Positions 1-8,969 of a stretch of DNA of 57,910 nt are shown one piece after another. This DNA comes from an uncultured Pelagibacteraceae bacterium (GTDB taxonomy: Bacteria > Pseudomonadota > Alphaproteobacteria > Pelagibacterales > Pelagibacteraceae). Positions within the stretch are counted from its first letter, which is position 1. The number at the start of each line of letters is the position of its first letter. A program made the position numbers and the translations under genes. The notes under the pieces were generated by a model. It made no database searches. It saw nothing but the letters and a program-made list of their open reading frames with translations, and was not told the origin of the DNA. The stretch is taken from NCBI GenBank assembly GCA_902524115.1, contig CABZCA010000008.1, positions 1 through 57,910 of the forward strand. The letters are read 5' to 3'.

Positions 1-686
1 AGATTTTTTGCATTATTAAACAATGCATTGTGATCAATCGTATTTTTTTTAAATAGAAAAATAAATAACTCAATTAAGTCAGAACTATTATTCTCAGATA
101 CATTGGATAGCTGAATAGATTTAAATAAATTTAAAACTGTATTAACTACACGTAAATTGTTGGGTGCAATATTTAGTGATTTTTTCAAATAAAATAAAGA
201 TTTTTGAAATTGTCCAGTCTCTTGGAAAATAATTCCAAGAACATTGTAAGCATTAATATTATTTGGTTCAATTTCGATAACTCTTTCAAAGCACTTTACA
301 GCATCATGATATTTTTTTTGATTATATAAAGTTATACCTTTATTAAAATGTGCTAATAAAAAATTAGGTTCTATTTGAATTACTTTTTCAAAATAATTTA
401 TCGCTTCTGATAGCTCTCCTGTGCTCAATAATAAATTACCAATATGGAGATTTATATTTGGATTATTAGGACTTAACTTATGAGCTTTAGCGAGTAGTGG
501 CTTAGCGAGATTAAAATTTTGTAATTGCGAATATAATGTACCCAATTGATAATTAGCCTCTACATGATCTTTGTTTAGAGCTAATATTTCTTTATATAAT
601 TTTTCAGCTAATTTAATTTTTTTATTTTTATGATTTTCAATAGCTAAACCCAGTTTTTCCTGAATTTTTAACTCACTTGATCTCAC
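1..686 (-). CDS. TPR-repeat protein, 3' end outside window (partial)
   Basis: Only the N-terminal 228 codons are present; the gene runs off the left edge. I chose the GTG at 686-684, whose first G is the last base of the TAG stop of the upstream regulator gene, so the two are probably co-transcribed. The translation shows repeated units of about 34 residues with tetratricopeptide signatures, for example IEPNFLLAHFNKG and IEIEPNNINAYNVLG. TPR arrays are protein-interaction scaffolds. Two other genes in this window (39528 and 52405) carry similar repeats followed by a sulfotransferase domain, so this one may continue the same way, but that part is not visible. No signal peptide is seen. Confidence 0.8.
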   Translation of the reverse strand, partial: MRSSELKIQEKLGLAIENHKNKKIKLAEKLYKEILALNKDHVEANYQLGTLYSQLQNFNLAKPLLAKAHKLSPNNPNINLHIGNLLLSTGELSEAINYFEKVIQIEPNFLLAHFNKGITLYNQKKYHDAVKCFERVIEIEPNNINAYNVLGIIFQETGQFQKSLFYLKKSLNIAPNNLRVVNTVLNLFKSIQLSNVSENNSSDLIELFIFLFKKNTIDHNALFNNAKN

Positions 687-1240
687 TAAATTGTATAGCC
701 TAATTTTGAACTTTTTATAAAATTATTGTCACTAAAAATATCATTAATTTTTTTTCTCAACCTATAGATATGAGTTTCTACCGTATGTGTTTCTAATTTA
801 GAATTATGACCCCACACTTCGGTTTGTAATTTACTAATTTTAACTGGTGTTTTTGAATTATTTAAAAAAATAATAATATTCGACTCTCTTTCTGTTAAGT
901 CTAAACTTTTATCTTTATTAAAAATTTTTCTTGAATTTAAATTTAATTTATAAAGTCCAAGATCTATCTCAGATTGCTGATTGTATTTTTTTTTTAAGAA
1001 TCTAATATTAATGCTCTCAATTAATTTAGCAATTGTGATTGGGTAATGATTTATAGTTATTTGATTTTCAAAACCTTTTAATTTTTTATTTGAAATTATT
1101 AAGCAGTTATTTTCATCTTTTAAACTTAATTCAGAAATTTTTTTTATATTAAGTAAATTAAAACTGATGTGCTCATCTATTTCTACCAATAATTGATACA
1201 AAATTTTAAAATCATAAATTACTAAAGTTTGATTATTCAT
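686..1240 (-). CDS. OmpR-type winged-helix transcriptional regulator
   Basis: The C-terminal half reads as an OmpR/PhoB DNA-binding winged helix: LDLTERESNIIIFL, then a recognition helix region with HTVETHIYRLRKKI, then a wing ending KSSKLGYTI. The N-terminal 90 or so residues have alternating hydrophobic stretches that could be a worn-down receiver domain, but no clear phospho-acceptor Asp pattern is visible. The open frame extends to a TTG at 1261, which would overlap the divergent gene at 1255; I prefer the ATG at 1240 (MNNQTLVIYDF), with another ATG at 1249 possible. It is followed directly by the TPR gene (TAGTG overlap). Target genes are unknown; the divergent L,D-transpeptidase is the obvious candidate. 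Confidence 0.75.
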   Translation of the reverse strand: MNNQTLVIYDFKILYQLLVEIDEHISFNLLNIKKISELSLKDENNCLIISNKKLKGFENQITINHYPITIAKLIESINIRFLKKKYNQQSEIDLGLYKLNLNSRKIFNKDKSLDLTERESNIIIFLNNSKTPVKISKLQTEVWGHNSKLETHTVETHIYRLRKKINDIFSDNNFIKSSKLGYTI

Positions 1241-1254
1241 ATATAACATAGAAT

Positions 1255-1749
1255 ATGACAATTATTTTAAAAGATAAAGCAACACTTGTATTTGATGATT
1301 TTATTTTCAGATGTGCAATTGGAGTGAAGGGAATTACAAAAAAAAAGGTTGAGGGAGACAAAAAAACTCCAATTGGAACATTTTCTCTAGGAAATTTATA
1401 TTATAGAAAAGACCGAAATATTAAACCTTTAACAAAATTAAAGTGCATTCCTATTAAAAATGATATGGGATGGTGTCATGATGTAAATAGTAAAAAATAT
1501 TACAATAAATTAATTAAAATTAATAAAAAGATTAGATATGAAAGATTATTTAGGAAAGATAACAAGTATGATTTTATTATTCCGATAAATTATAATTCAA
1601 AAAAACCTAAAATAGCAAAAGGTAGTGCAATTTTCATACATCTAACAAAGAATTTTAAGCCTACATCAGGATGTGTGGCACTTGATAAAAAAGACTTTTT
1701 AATTCTAGCTAAATTAATAAATAAAAAAACTAAAATAAAAATAAACTAA
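1255..1749 (+). CDS. L,D-transpeptidase (YkuD domain) family protein
   Basis: A 164-residue protein with the YkuD catalytic signature: His129 followed nine residues later by TSGCVAL, placing the nucleophile at Cys140. An early KKTPIGTFSLG stretch is also typical of the fold. L,D-transpeptidases cross-link peptidoglycan peptides or attach proteins to them in the periplasm. No N-terminal signal peptide or membrane segment is visible, which is odd for a periplasmic enzyme, although short SGC-type members without obvious export signals are common. It starts about 14 bp from the divergent regulator and ends convergently, overlapping yggS by 4 bp. Substrate and partner are unknown. Confidence 0.8.
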   Translation: MTIILKDKATLVFDDFIFRCAIGVKGITKKKVEGDKKTPIGTFSLGNLYYRKDRNIKPLTKLKCIPIKNDMGWCHDVNSKKYYNKLIKINKKIRYERLFRKDNKYDFIIPINYNSKKPKIAKGSAIFIHLTKNFKPTSGCVALDKKDFLILAKLINKKTKIKIN

Positions 1750-2408
1750 CCTCTTTTTCCAAATATATTTGATCCAATTCTCAAAAAAGTTGATTCAAAC
1801 TCTATTGCATTAAGATAATCTGAAGACATCCCCATACTTAGTTCTGTTAAATTAATTAATTTATTTAATTCACTCATCTTTGAAAAAAATTTTAAGGAAT
1901 CTTCTTCAAACGGTGGAATGCACATTGTTCCAACTATATTAAGCCCTAAATCTTTAGAAAAATTATAAAAATCTAATAAATTTTCCTTCATTATCCCAGA
2001 TTTTTGACTCTCTTCACCAAGATTTATTTGAATAAAAATTTTGGGTCTTAAATCTTGTTTTTTTTGTTCTTCAGCAATTTTTTTTGCCAATTTCTCACTA
2101 TCTAAAGAATGGATATAATCAAAAATTTTGATAGCAAATTTAACCTTATTTGTTTGTAGTTTTCCAATTAAATGAAGCTTTATTTTTTCATTTTGTTTTT
2201 TTATATCTGTCCATTTTTCAATAGCTTCTTGAACTTTATTTTCACCATAGTCTAGGTGGCCATATTCGATAAGTGGCAAAATATGATCAATTTTAAAAGT
2301 TTTGGATACCGCAATTATTTTGGGAATTTTATTTTTTTCATTTAATTCAAGTAATTTTGATTTGATTGAGGATTGAATAGATAATAGATTTTCAACAGTC
2401 TGATGCAT
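1746..2408 (-). CDS. yggS: YggS family pyridoxal phosphate homeostasis protein
   Basis: A 220-residue YggS/PROSC protein, an alanine-racemase-like TIM barrel that binds PLP without known catalytic activity and buffers free PLP in the cytoplasm. Visible family signatures are AVSKTF with the PLP-binding Lys, YGENKVQEA, HLIGKLQTNK, and the C-terminal MGMSSDYLNAIE plus RIGSNIFGKRG. Length is typical. The start overlaps the divergent ThiE-like gene by a few bases (ATG codons at 2408 and 2403), so both are read outward from the same short segment. Confidence 0.93.
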   Translation of the reverse strand: MHQTVENLLSIQSSIKSKLLELNEKNKIPKIIAVSKTFKIDHILPLIEYGHLDYGENKVQEAIEKWTDIKKQNEKIKLHLIGKLQTNKVKFAIKIFDYIHSLDSEKLAKKIAEEQKKQDLRPKIFIQINLGEESQKSGIMKENLLDFYNFSKDLGLNIVGTMCIPPFEEDSLKFFSKMSELNKLINLTELSMGMSSDYLNAIEFESTFLRIGSNIFGKRG

Positions 2409-2972
2409 AAAAAATTTCTTAAAAAGTATTACTTTATAGATAAATTTAACAAAAGAAACTTGGATAAACAGAGCAAAAATACCACAATTATCTATAGAAA
2501 TTATAATAAAAATTATGATTTAAAAGAAATACTTAACTTAAAAAACTATTGTAGAAAGAAAAAATTCAAGTTTTTAATCTCTAATAATTTAAAGTTATCA
2601 ATTAAATTAAATCTAGATGGAGCTTATATTCCTTCATTTAATTCAAGCTTTAAACATCTAAGTTATAAATTTAAAAAAAATTTTATACTTTTGGGTTCCG
2701 CTCATAATCTGAAAGAAATCAGGGTAAAGGAAATTCAAAAAATAGATTTAATTTTTTTATCGTCAATATTTAAGGAAAATAAAAACTTCTTAGGTATTAA
2801 TAAGTTTAAGTTAGTCTCAGAATTTTCAAATAACCCAATTGTAGCTCTTGGGGGAATTTCACAAAAGAATGAAAAACTAATTAGATTAACAAAGGCTGAA
2901 GGTATTGCGGGTATTTCTTATTTTGAAAACAAAAAAAAGGCCCCTAAAAAGGGGCCTTTTAATTTTATTTAA
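2403..2972 (+). CDS. ThiE/TenI-like thiamine phosphate synthase family protein, diverged
   Basis: A 189-residue protein with the outline of the thiamine-phosphate synthase fold: FLISNNLKLSIKLNLDGAYI corresponds to the family strand that normally reads N-D-R then D-G-V-H-L, LLGSAHNLKEI to the G-x-S-x-H-x-x-x-E segment, and IVALGGIS to the phosphate-binding Gly-Gly loop. The Arg of NDR and the HLGQ residues are not conserved, so activity in thiamine synthesis is doubtful and a regulatory or altered role is possible. The last codons run through the GGCCCC hairpin terminator, so its C-terminal KKAPKKGPFNFI is encoded by terminator DNA. It is divergent from yggS. Confidence 0.6.
   Translation: MHKKFLKKYYFIDKFNKRNLDKQSKNTTIIYRNYNKNYDLKEILNLKNYCRKKKFKFLISNNLKLSIKLNLDGAYIPSFNSSFKHLSYKFKKNFILLGSAHNLKEIRVKEIQKIDLIFLSSIFKENKNFLGINKFKLVSEFSNNPIVALGGISQKNEKLIRLTKAEGIAGISYFENKKKAPKKGPFNFI
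2937..2958. terminator. Bidirectional rho-independent terminator, shared by ThiE-like gene and porin 1
   Basis: AAGGCCCC at 2937-2944 pairs with GGGGCCTT at 2951-2958 around a TAAAAA loop. A-rich and T-rich flanks on both sides make it usable from either strand. It sits just past the porin stop on the minus strand and overlaps the last codons and stop of the plus-strand ThiE-like gene. A near copy lies at 4627-4644. Confidence 0.85.
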
Positions 2973-2981
2973 TCAATACAA

Positions 2982-3914
2982 TTAGAATGCAAATGCTACA
3001 TTCAATTCGTATGCATTATTGTCAACAGTTCCTGTTCCACCTACGTTATCCATTGAACCATAAGTTCCTGAAACAGTCATTCCACCAGATGTGTATGAGA
3101 ACGATACTGCAGTTGCTTCTTGGTCATCTAATGTTGTACTTTCGTGCTCAACTGTAGATGTGTTCAATGATACAGATAGATCATCACTTACAGCGTAAGA
3201 TATTCCCAATATAGTTGTATCTCTATCTGAGCTTGCAGTTGCATGATCAACGTCATTAGCTTGGAAACCAACTGACATAGCTCCAGCCGTGTAAATTGCT
3301 GCGAAGTTTACGTTATCTATTCCTGCTGCGGCATCATTGTTTTCACCCATTGCAGCGTAAACAGTTAAACCGTCAATACCAGTATATTTTACACCGTATT
3401 CAGTTGAACCTTCTACAGCAGCTGTAAGACCTGAAGGTGCATAAGAAGCTTTAAGCTCTAAACCATCAGTTATAGTATAGTCATAAATGAATAGGTTATG
3501 CGTTTGAGCTCCACCACCATCAACTGCAGATGCAGTTCCGTTATACGGAACACCGTTTGCTTCCTCGTTAGCGTTCGGAGTTAAGTCGTCCCACTGAGTA
3601 ATTACTCCAGTAGTTCCACCACCAACAAACGTTAATGTTCCCATATCACCTGTGTCTATTGCGATACTGTTAGCATCAATAGCTGCACCATCAAGCTCAA
3701 TACCGTGAGTTATAGTCATACCGTTATCCATTTCTCCAGTTGTAGAGAAAGTGATAGAATCAGACATACTAAAACCATTACCATCATCACCATTATCGGC
3801 ACCAACATAAGTTATCTTACTAGTTGCTGACATAGTGATATCTGCAGCTTGCGCTGAAGATGCAACTAATACAGTTCCTAATGCAGTCAATCCGATTTTT
3901 TTTAGATTGTTCAT
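2982..3914 (-). CDS. Outer-membrane porin (tandem copy 1)
   Basis: A 310-residue beta-barrel porin-like protein. It opens with a clean signal peptide (KKIGLTALGTVLVASSAQA, cleavage before ADI), then many short amphipathic strands rich in Gly, Ser, Thr and Asp, and ends in the outer-membrane C-terminal Phe (NVAFAF). It is strikingly acidic with few Lys or Arg. Codon use is less A-heavy than the neighbours, as expected of a highly expressed gene. A strong ribosome site (CGAAAGGTAATAAT before ATG) is shared with copy 2. By eye it is about 90 percent identical to the gene at 4672. It probably lets small solutes through the outer membrane; specificity cannot be read. Confidence 0.88.
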   Translation of the reverse strand: MNNLKKIGLTALGTVLVASSAQAADITMSATSKITYVGADNGDDGNGFSMSDSITFSTTGEMDNGMTITHGIELDGAAIDANSIAIDTGDMGTLTFVGGGTTGVITQWDDLTPNANEEANGVPYNGTASAVDGGGAQTHNLFIYDYTITDGLELKASYAPSGLTAAVEGSTEYGVKYTGIDGLTVYAAMGENNDAAAGIDNVNFAAIYTAGAMSVGFQANDVDHATASSDRDTTILGISYAVSDDLSVSLNTSTVEHESTTLDDQEATAVSFSYTSGGMTVSGTYGSMDNVGGTGTVDNNAYELNVAFAF

Positions 3915-4261
3915 ATTATTACCTTTCGTTTAATGTTTAATATTAATATTAACGGGTCTTTTTTATTTTTTTTTAATTCTAAAAAAAGCTGATTTATTAT
4001 TAGTAAATTATACCTATATAATTTGTTTTCAGTGTTATTGATTTATGTAAGTATATTAGCGTTTAATGTATTTTATATTTACATGTAATTTTTATATGTA
4101 TCTTACAAATACAAATTTAATACAAAGTGTTGTAATTTTATCATACAATCTAACTCTAGGTTAATAATGCATCAAACTTAGTATGTCATTTTAACATAAG
4201 ATTAATTTACTTATTAAATATAAAAGTAATATTAATATTTTTTAAACCTATTAAAATTTAA
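3915..4261. promoter_or_regulatory. Divergent intergenic region between porin 1 and MarR-like gene
   Basis: This 347-bp AT-rich stretch holds no gene that I can support. On the minus strand a TATAAT (plus-strand 4007-4012) lies about 90 bp before the porin start and is a candidate -10, but no good -35 sits 16-18 bp upstream. A 10-bp perfect palindrome TTACATGTAA lies at 4079-4088 and could be an operator. The leader next to the porin gene has the conserved CGAAAGGT ribosome site. Confidence 0.35.
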
Positions 4262-4621
4262 ATGCAAAAAGTATTTTCTTATCTATACAAAGACTTAATT
4301 AATAACATATCAAAAAATGGTCATCCTTATGAAAAATTTTTATTTAAAAGTAGATCTCACTCAATTATAGTTTTTTGTATTGCTTCAAATCAAAGTACTA
4401 CTTTAGAATTATTGTGTGAGAGCATTCCATACAAAGTAGTTAGCAGATCAACTATTCAATCTATTTTGAAAGAGGGTGTAGCTAACAATTTTTTTTCTAA
4501 AGAAATCGATAGTAAAGATAAAAGACAAAAGAATTATAAACTTAGCAAAGAGTCAAAAGGAATATTAGAAAATTGGTTAAAAAATCAAAAAAAGTTTTTA
4601 TCCATGTTAGAAGCCGCATAA
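4262..4621 (+). CDS. MarR-like winged-helix regulator
   Basis: A 119-residue protein with a helix-turn-helix centred on SRSTIQSILKEGVANN followed by a wing of the MarR type (SKEIDSKDKRQKNYKLS) and a C-terminal helix. MarR-family proteins are dimeric repressors or activators often controlling neighbouring transport genes. The gene is enclosed between the two porin copies, divergent from copy 1 and convergent with copy 2, and its TAA stop (4619-4621) abuts the hairpin terminator. A role in controlling porin expression is inference from position only. Length is slightly short for MarR (usually about 140), and the N-terminal dimerisation helix looks brief. Confidence 0.65.
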   Translation: MQKVFSYLYKDLINNISKNGHPYEKFLFKSRSHSIIVFCIASNQSTTLELLCESIPYKVVSRSTIQSILKEGVANNFFSKEIDSKDKRQKNYKLSKESKGILENWLKNQKKFLSMLEAA

Positions 4622-4626
4622 AAAAA

Positions 4627-4644
4627 GGCCCCTAAAAAGGGGCC
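4627..4644. terminator. Bidirectional rho-independent terminator, shared by MarR-like gene and porin 2
   Basis: GGCCCC at 4627-4632 pairs with GGGGCC at 4639-4644 across a TAAAAA loop, flanked by an A run on the left and CTTTT on the right. The arrangement is a near copy of the hairpin at 2937-2958 and sits at the same distance from the porin stop, so it appears to have been duplicated with the porin gene. Confidence 0.85.
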
Positions 4645-4671
4645 CTTTTATATAGTATTTAAACAATACAA

Positions 4672-5607
4672 TTAGAATGCAAATGCTACATTCATTTCGT
4701 AAGCATTGTTGTCAACAGTTCCTGTTCCACCTACGTTATCCATTGAACCGTAAGAACCAGATACAGTCATTCCACCAGATGTGTATGAGAATGAAACACC
4801 AGTTGCTTCTTGGTCATCTAATGTTGAACTTTCGTGCTCAACTGTAGATGTGTTCAATGATACAGATAGATCATCACTTACTGCGTAAGAAATACCAATC
4901 ATAGTTGAATCTCTGTCTGAACTAGCTGTTGCATGATCAACGTCATTAGTTTGGAAACCAACTGACATAGCTCCAGCCGTGTAAATTGCTGCAAAGTTTA
5001 CGTTATCAACTCCTGCTGCTGCATCGTTATTTTCACCCATTGCAGCGTAAACAGTTAAACCGTCAATACCAGTATATTTTATACCGTATTCAGTTGAACC
5101 TTCTACAGCTCCAGCTAGACCTGAAGGTGCGTAAGAAGCTTTAAGCTCAACGCCATCAGTTATTGTGTAGTCATAAATGAATAAGTTATGCGTTTGAGCT
5201 CCACCACCGTGTACAGATGATGCTGTTCCATTGAATGGTCCAGCTGCATGTGCTTCTTCGTTAGCTGTTGGAGTTAAATCATCCCACTGAGTAATTACTC
5301 CAGTAGTTCCACCACCAACAAATGTTAATGTTCCCATGTCGCCTGTGTCTATTGCGATACTGTTAGCATCAATTGCTGGTCCATCTAACTCAATACCGTG
5401 AGTTATTGTGAAACCATTGTCCATTTCTCCAGTTGTAGAGAAAGAGATTGAGTCTGACATAGACCATGTGTTACCATCGTCACCATTATCAGCTCCCATA
5501 TAAGTTATCTTACTAGTTGCTGACATAGTAATATCTGCAGCTTGCGCTGAAGATGCAACTAATACAGTACCTAATGCAGTCAAACCTATTTTCTTTAGAT
5601 TGTCCAT
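4672..5607 (-). CDS. Outer-membrane porin (tandem copy 2)
   Basis: A 311-residue porin nearly identical to the one at 2982, with the same signal peptide (GTVLVASSAQA cleavage), barrel strands and terminal NVAFAF. Differences are spread thinly except for a cluster around residues 112-130, where copy 2 reads EEAHAAGPFNG and copy 1 EEANGVPYNG, including the single-residue length change; this is probably an exposed or constricting loop. The 5' leader with CGAAAGGTAATAAT and the 3' flank with terminator are conserved too, so the duplicated unit covers leader, gene and terminator. It is divergent from the DUF3576 lipoprotein gene. Confidence 0.88.
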   Translation of the reverse strand: MDNLKKIGLTALGTVLVASSAQAADITMSATSKITYMGADNGDDGNTWSMSDSISFSTTGEMDNGFTITHGIELDGPAIDANSIAIDTGDMGTLTFVGGGTTGVITQWDDLTPTANEEAHAAGPFNGTASSVHGGGAQTHNLFIYDYTITDGVELKASYAPSGLAGAVEGSTEYGIKYTGIDGLTVYAAMGENNDAAAGVDNVNFAAIYTAGAMSVGFQTNDVDHATASSDRDSTMIGISYAVSDDLSVSLNTSTVEHESSTLDDQEATGVSFSYTSGGMTVSGSYGSMDNVGGTGTVDNNAYEMNVAFAF

Positions 5608-5814
5608 ATTATTACCTTTCGTTAATTGTTTAATATTAAACAGGTACTATTTACCAATTAATTTAAGTATTTTATTTTAATAATTATATTTAAGAGTTTA
5701 TTTTGTAATAGTGTTGCATTTATACATCATTAAAAATTCCCATTTTATTGGTATTTTTTAATATATTTGAAAAAATCCTTTTTGTTTTTGGGTTTTTTAA
5801 ACTAAAACCAATTT

Positions 5815-6396
5815 ATGGAAAGAATTATGTCATTTTTAAAAATAGTGAGATTTTTGGTCTTTTCTGGTTTCGTTTTAATTTCACTAGTTTCATGCGAAGG
5901 AATGCCTGGAGGAGATGCCCGTGAAAATCCGCCAAATCCAGAGTTAAGAGTTAAAAAAAATCTTGAGGAAGGTAGAGGGTTTAGATTAGATTCAGCTATA
6001 AAAGGAAGTTTTGGAAAAGGTGGAGATTTTTTATTTGCAAGTGCAAATGAACTATGGCGAGCATCACTTGATACAATTGATTTTATGCCATTATCTTCCG
6101 TGAATTACAGTGGAGGAATTATCATAACAGATTGGTATTCAGATGGAAATAATTTAGACGAATCTGTAAAAATTTCAATACGTTTTTTAACAAATGAAGT
6201 ACGGTCAGATGCACTTGATATAAAAGTTTTTTATAAAAAATGTAATCAAATAATTAATTGTAAAGTAAGTCAAAAAACTGGTTCACTTGTTGCCGAGCTT
6301 AAAAAAGAAATTTTAACAAAAGCTGCAATTTATAAAAAACAAAATAAAGACAAAAATTTTAAAGAGTATAAAGGTTCAAAAAAACTTTCTAAATAA
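5815..6396 (+). CDS. DUF3576 domain lipoprotein
   Basis: A 193-residue protein with a lipoprotein signal: hydrophobic FLVFSGFVLISLV then a lipobox ending in Cys (LVSC at about residues 24-27). The mature part has the alphaproteobacterial DUF3576 pattern (ANELWRASLDTIDFMPL, then GGIIITDWY, then VFYKKC). Position just before leuS-lptE-holA is characteristic of alphaproteobacteria and suggests an envelope role, but the function is unknown. An internal ATG at 5827 preceded by GGAAAG is an equally good start and still leaves a complete signal peptide. The C-terminus is Lys-rich. Confidence 0.85.
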   Translation: MERIMSFLKIVRFLVFSGFVLISLVSCEGMPGGDARENPPNPELRVKKNLEEGRGFRLDSAIKGSFGKGGDFLFASANELWRASLDTIDFMPLSSVNYSGGIIITDWYSDGNNLDESVKISIRFLTNEVRSDALDIKVFYKKCNQIINCKVSQKTGSLVAELKKEILTKAAIYKKQNKDKNFKEYKGSKKLSK

Positions 6397-6416
6397 CTAG
6401 GAAAATAAAAAATTAA

Positions 6417-8969
6417 GTGAACTCCGAGAGATATAATTTTAAAACAGTTGAACAAAAGTGGCAAGAAAAGTGGCAAAAATCAAAGATTTTTGCCTCAAAA
6501 ATAGATAAATCAAAAGAAAAATTTTATTGTTTAGAAATGTTTCCTTACCCGTCTGGTAAAATTCATATGGGACATGTGAGAAACTATACAATTGGAGATG
6601 TCTTATCAAGATATAAGACATTGAAAGGTTTTAATGTTTTGCATCCAATGGGTTGGGATGCATTCGGGATGCCTGCTGAAAATGCAGCAAGAGAAAATAA
6701 TTTAAATCCAAAAGACTGGACTAATAAAAATATCTCAACAATGAAAGATCAACTTAAAAAACTTGGACTTTCGATTGACTGGGATAGAGAAATTTCAACC
6801 TGTTCAGAAGATTACTACAAACATCAACAATTATTTTTTTTGGAACTTTACGATAAAGGACTTGTTTATAGAAAAGAAAATTATGTGAATTGGGATCCAG
6901 TTGATCAAACAGTTCTAGCAAATGAGCAAGTGATTGATGGTAAAGGGTGGCGGTCTGGGGCTGTTGTTGAGCGTAAAAAATTAAACCAATGGTTTTTTAA
7001 TATTTCAAAGTTTTCTCAAGAATTACTTGATGGATTGGATAATTTAAAGCAATGGCCAAATAAAGTAAAAGTCATGCAAAAAAACTGGATTGGTAAATCG
7101 TTTGGATGCGAAATTGCTTTTAAGACTGAAGGAGATTTACCTGTAAAAGAGATAAAATGTTTCACTACAAGACCAGATACTTTATTTGGATTTTCATTTT
7201 TAGCTCTTTCAGTAGATCACGAAATTTCAAAATTTTTTGAGAAAGATAAAAAATTCCAAGAATTTAAAAAGGAGTGTTCCAAAACAGGTACCACAGAGGA
7301 AGCTATCGCTATAGGAGAAAAAATTGGCTTTAAAACAAATATGAAGGCAACAAATCCACTAAATCCAAACCAGAAAGTCCCTGTTTTCTTTGCTAATTTT
7401 GTCTTGATGGATTATGGCTTTGGTGCAGTATTTGGTTGTCCTGCTCATGATCAAAGAGATTTCGATTTTGCAAAGAAATATAATTTAGATATTAAAACCG
7501 TTGTTAAACCGGATAGTGAAGATGATGAGTATGAGGTTAAAGATGAAGCATACTCAGGTCCTGGTATATTAATAAACTCTGAGTTCCTTAACAATCTTAA
7601 AGCACCAGAAGAATCTATCATCAAAACAATTGATATTTTAGAAGAAAGAAATATTGGAAAAAAACAGATTAATTTTAGATTAAAAGATTGGGGTGTTTCA
7701 AGACAAAGATATTGGGGATGTCCAATACCAATGGCTTATGATGAAAATGGAAATGTAACCAAAATTCCAAAAAAAGATTTACCAGTAAAACTCCCAGATA
7801 ATGTAGATTTAAATTTTAAAGGTAATCCACTTGACGCAAAAAATGATTGGAAAAATATAAATATAGATGGAAAAAAATATTTAAGAGAAACTGATACTTT
7901 AGATACTTTTGTATGTTCATCTTGGTATTATCTTAGATTTTGTTCACCAACAAATGAAGTGTATGGATACAACAAAGAAGATATTGATTACTGGATGCCT
8001 GTTGATCAATACATAGGTGGTGTAGAACACGCAATTCTTCATTTACTTTACTCACGTTTTTTCATGAAAGCTCTAAGTTATAATAATGACAATTTTAAAT
8101 TTACTGAGCCATTTGAGGGATTGTTTACTCAAGGTATGGTTTGTCATGAAACTTATAAAGATGAAAATAATAATTGGGTTAGCCCAGATGAAATAGAATT
8201 CGTTGGAAATAAGTTTCAAAAAAAAAATAATCCTAACCAAAAAATAGAAGTTGGTCCATCAGAATCTATGTCAAAATCAAAAAAAAATGTTATTGACCCA
8301 GAAAACATAATTAATAGTTATGGAGCAGACTCTGTAAGGTTATTTATATTATCCGATAGTCCTCCAGAAAAAGATGTTCAGTGGTCAGAGCAAGGAATGG
8401 TTGCATCTTATAAATTTTTACAAAAACTATGGGCACTTCACAAAAAGATTAAAGATAAGATTAATAATAATTTAAAAATTACTGAGCAAAATTTAAGTTT
8501 AGAAAAATTTACTAATCAAATGATAAATAAAATTACAAGTAACCTTGAAAACTTTAATTATAATGTGATTATAGCGAATATATATGAGACATATAACTTT
8601 CTTAGTAAAGAAATAGAAAACAATTTAGATAGTGAGACACTCAAGAACAATTATAAAAATATAATAATATTATTTTCACCTGCAATACCTCACTTTGCTT
8701 CAGAGTGTTTAAATGATTTAGGATATGAAGAATCAGTTATGTGGCCCACACCAGATAAAAAATTACTACAAGAAGAAAAAGTTGATTATGTTGTTCAGAT
8801 AAACGGAAAAAAAAGGGCTATTTTAAACGAAAGCCGCGATATGGATCAAGAAAGTCTTTTAAACATAATAAAGTCAAATAAATTATCAGAAAAGTATGTA
8901 AAAGATAAATCTATTGATAAAATTATATTTGTGAAAAATAGATTAATAAACCTTTTAATAAATGAATAG
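6417..8969 (+). CDS. leuS: Leucyl-tRNA synthetase
   Basis: An 850-residue class I aminoacyl-tRNA synthetase charging tRNA-Leu with leucine. The HIGH motif appears as HMGH at residues 50-53 within [10 protein letters not shown], and the KMSKS loop as MSKSKKN near residue 618. The CP1 editing domain region ([10 protein letters not shown], near residue 240) is present, as is the leucine-specific [11 protein letters not shown] segment. The start is a GTG at 6417, preceded by a TAGGAAAA ribosome site 21 bp after the lipoprotein stop. The gene overlaps lptE by 8 bp in the typical leuS-lptE-holA order. Confidence 0.97.
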   Translation: MNSERYNFKTVEQKWQEKWQKSKIFASKIDKSKEKFYCLEMFPYPSGKIHMGHVRNYTIGDVLSRYKTLKGFNVLHPMGWDAFGMPAENAARENNLNPKDWTNKNISTMKDQLKKLGLSIDWDREISTCSEDYYKHQQLFFLELYDKGLVYRKENYVNWDPVDQTVLANEQVIDGKGWRSGAVVERKKLNQWFFNISKFSQELLDGLDNLKQWPNKVKVMQKNWIGKSFGCEIAFKTEGDLPVKEIKCFTTRPDTLFGFSFLALSVDHEISKFFEKDKKFQEFKKECSKTGTTEEAIAIGEKIGFKTNMKATNPLNPNQKVPVFFANFVLMDYGFGAVFGCPAHDQRDFDFAKKYNLDIKTVVKPDSEDDEYEVKDEAYSGPGILINSEFLNNLKAPEESIIKTIDILEERNIGKKQINFRLKDWGVSRQRYWGCPIPMAYDENGNVTKIPKKDLPVKLPDNVDLNFKGNPLDAKNDWKNINIDGKKYLRETDTLDTFVCSSWYYLRFCSPTNEVYGYNKEDIDYWMPVDQYIGGVEHAILHLLYSRFFMKALSYNNDNFKFTEPFEGLFTQGMVCHETYKDENNNWVSPDEIEFVGNKFQKKNNPNQKIEVGPSESMSKSKKNVIDPENIINSYGADSVRLFILSDSPPEKDVQWSEQGMVASYKFLQKLWALHKKIKDKINNNLKITEQNLSLEKFTNQMINKITSNLENFNYNVIIANIYETYNFLSKEIENNLDSETLKNNYKNIIILFSPAIPHFASECLNDLGYEESVMWPTPDKKLLQEEKVDYVVQINGKKRAILNESRDMDQESLLNIIKSNKLSEKYVKDKSIDKIIFVKNRLINLLINE

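Noticed and set aside
4000..4060. Full sigma70 promoter for porin 1 around the TATAAT at 4007-4012
   Set aside because: No acceptable -35 element at 16-18 bp; left only as a candidate -10 in the intergenic entry.
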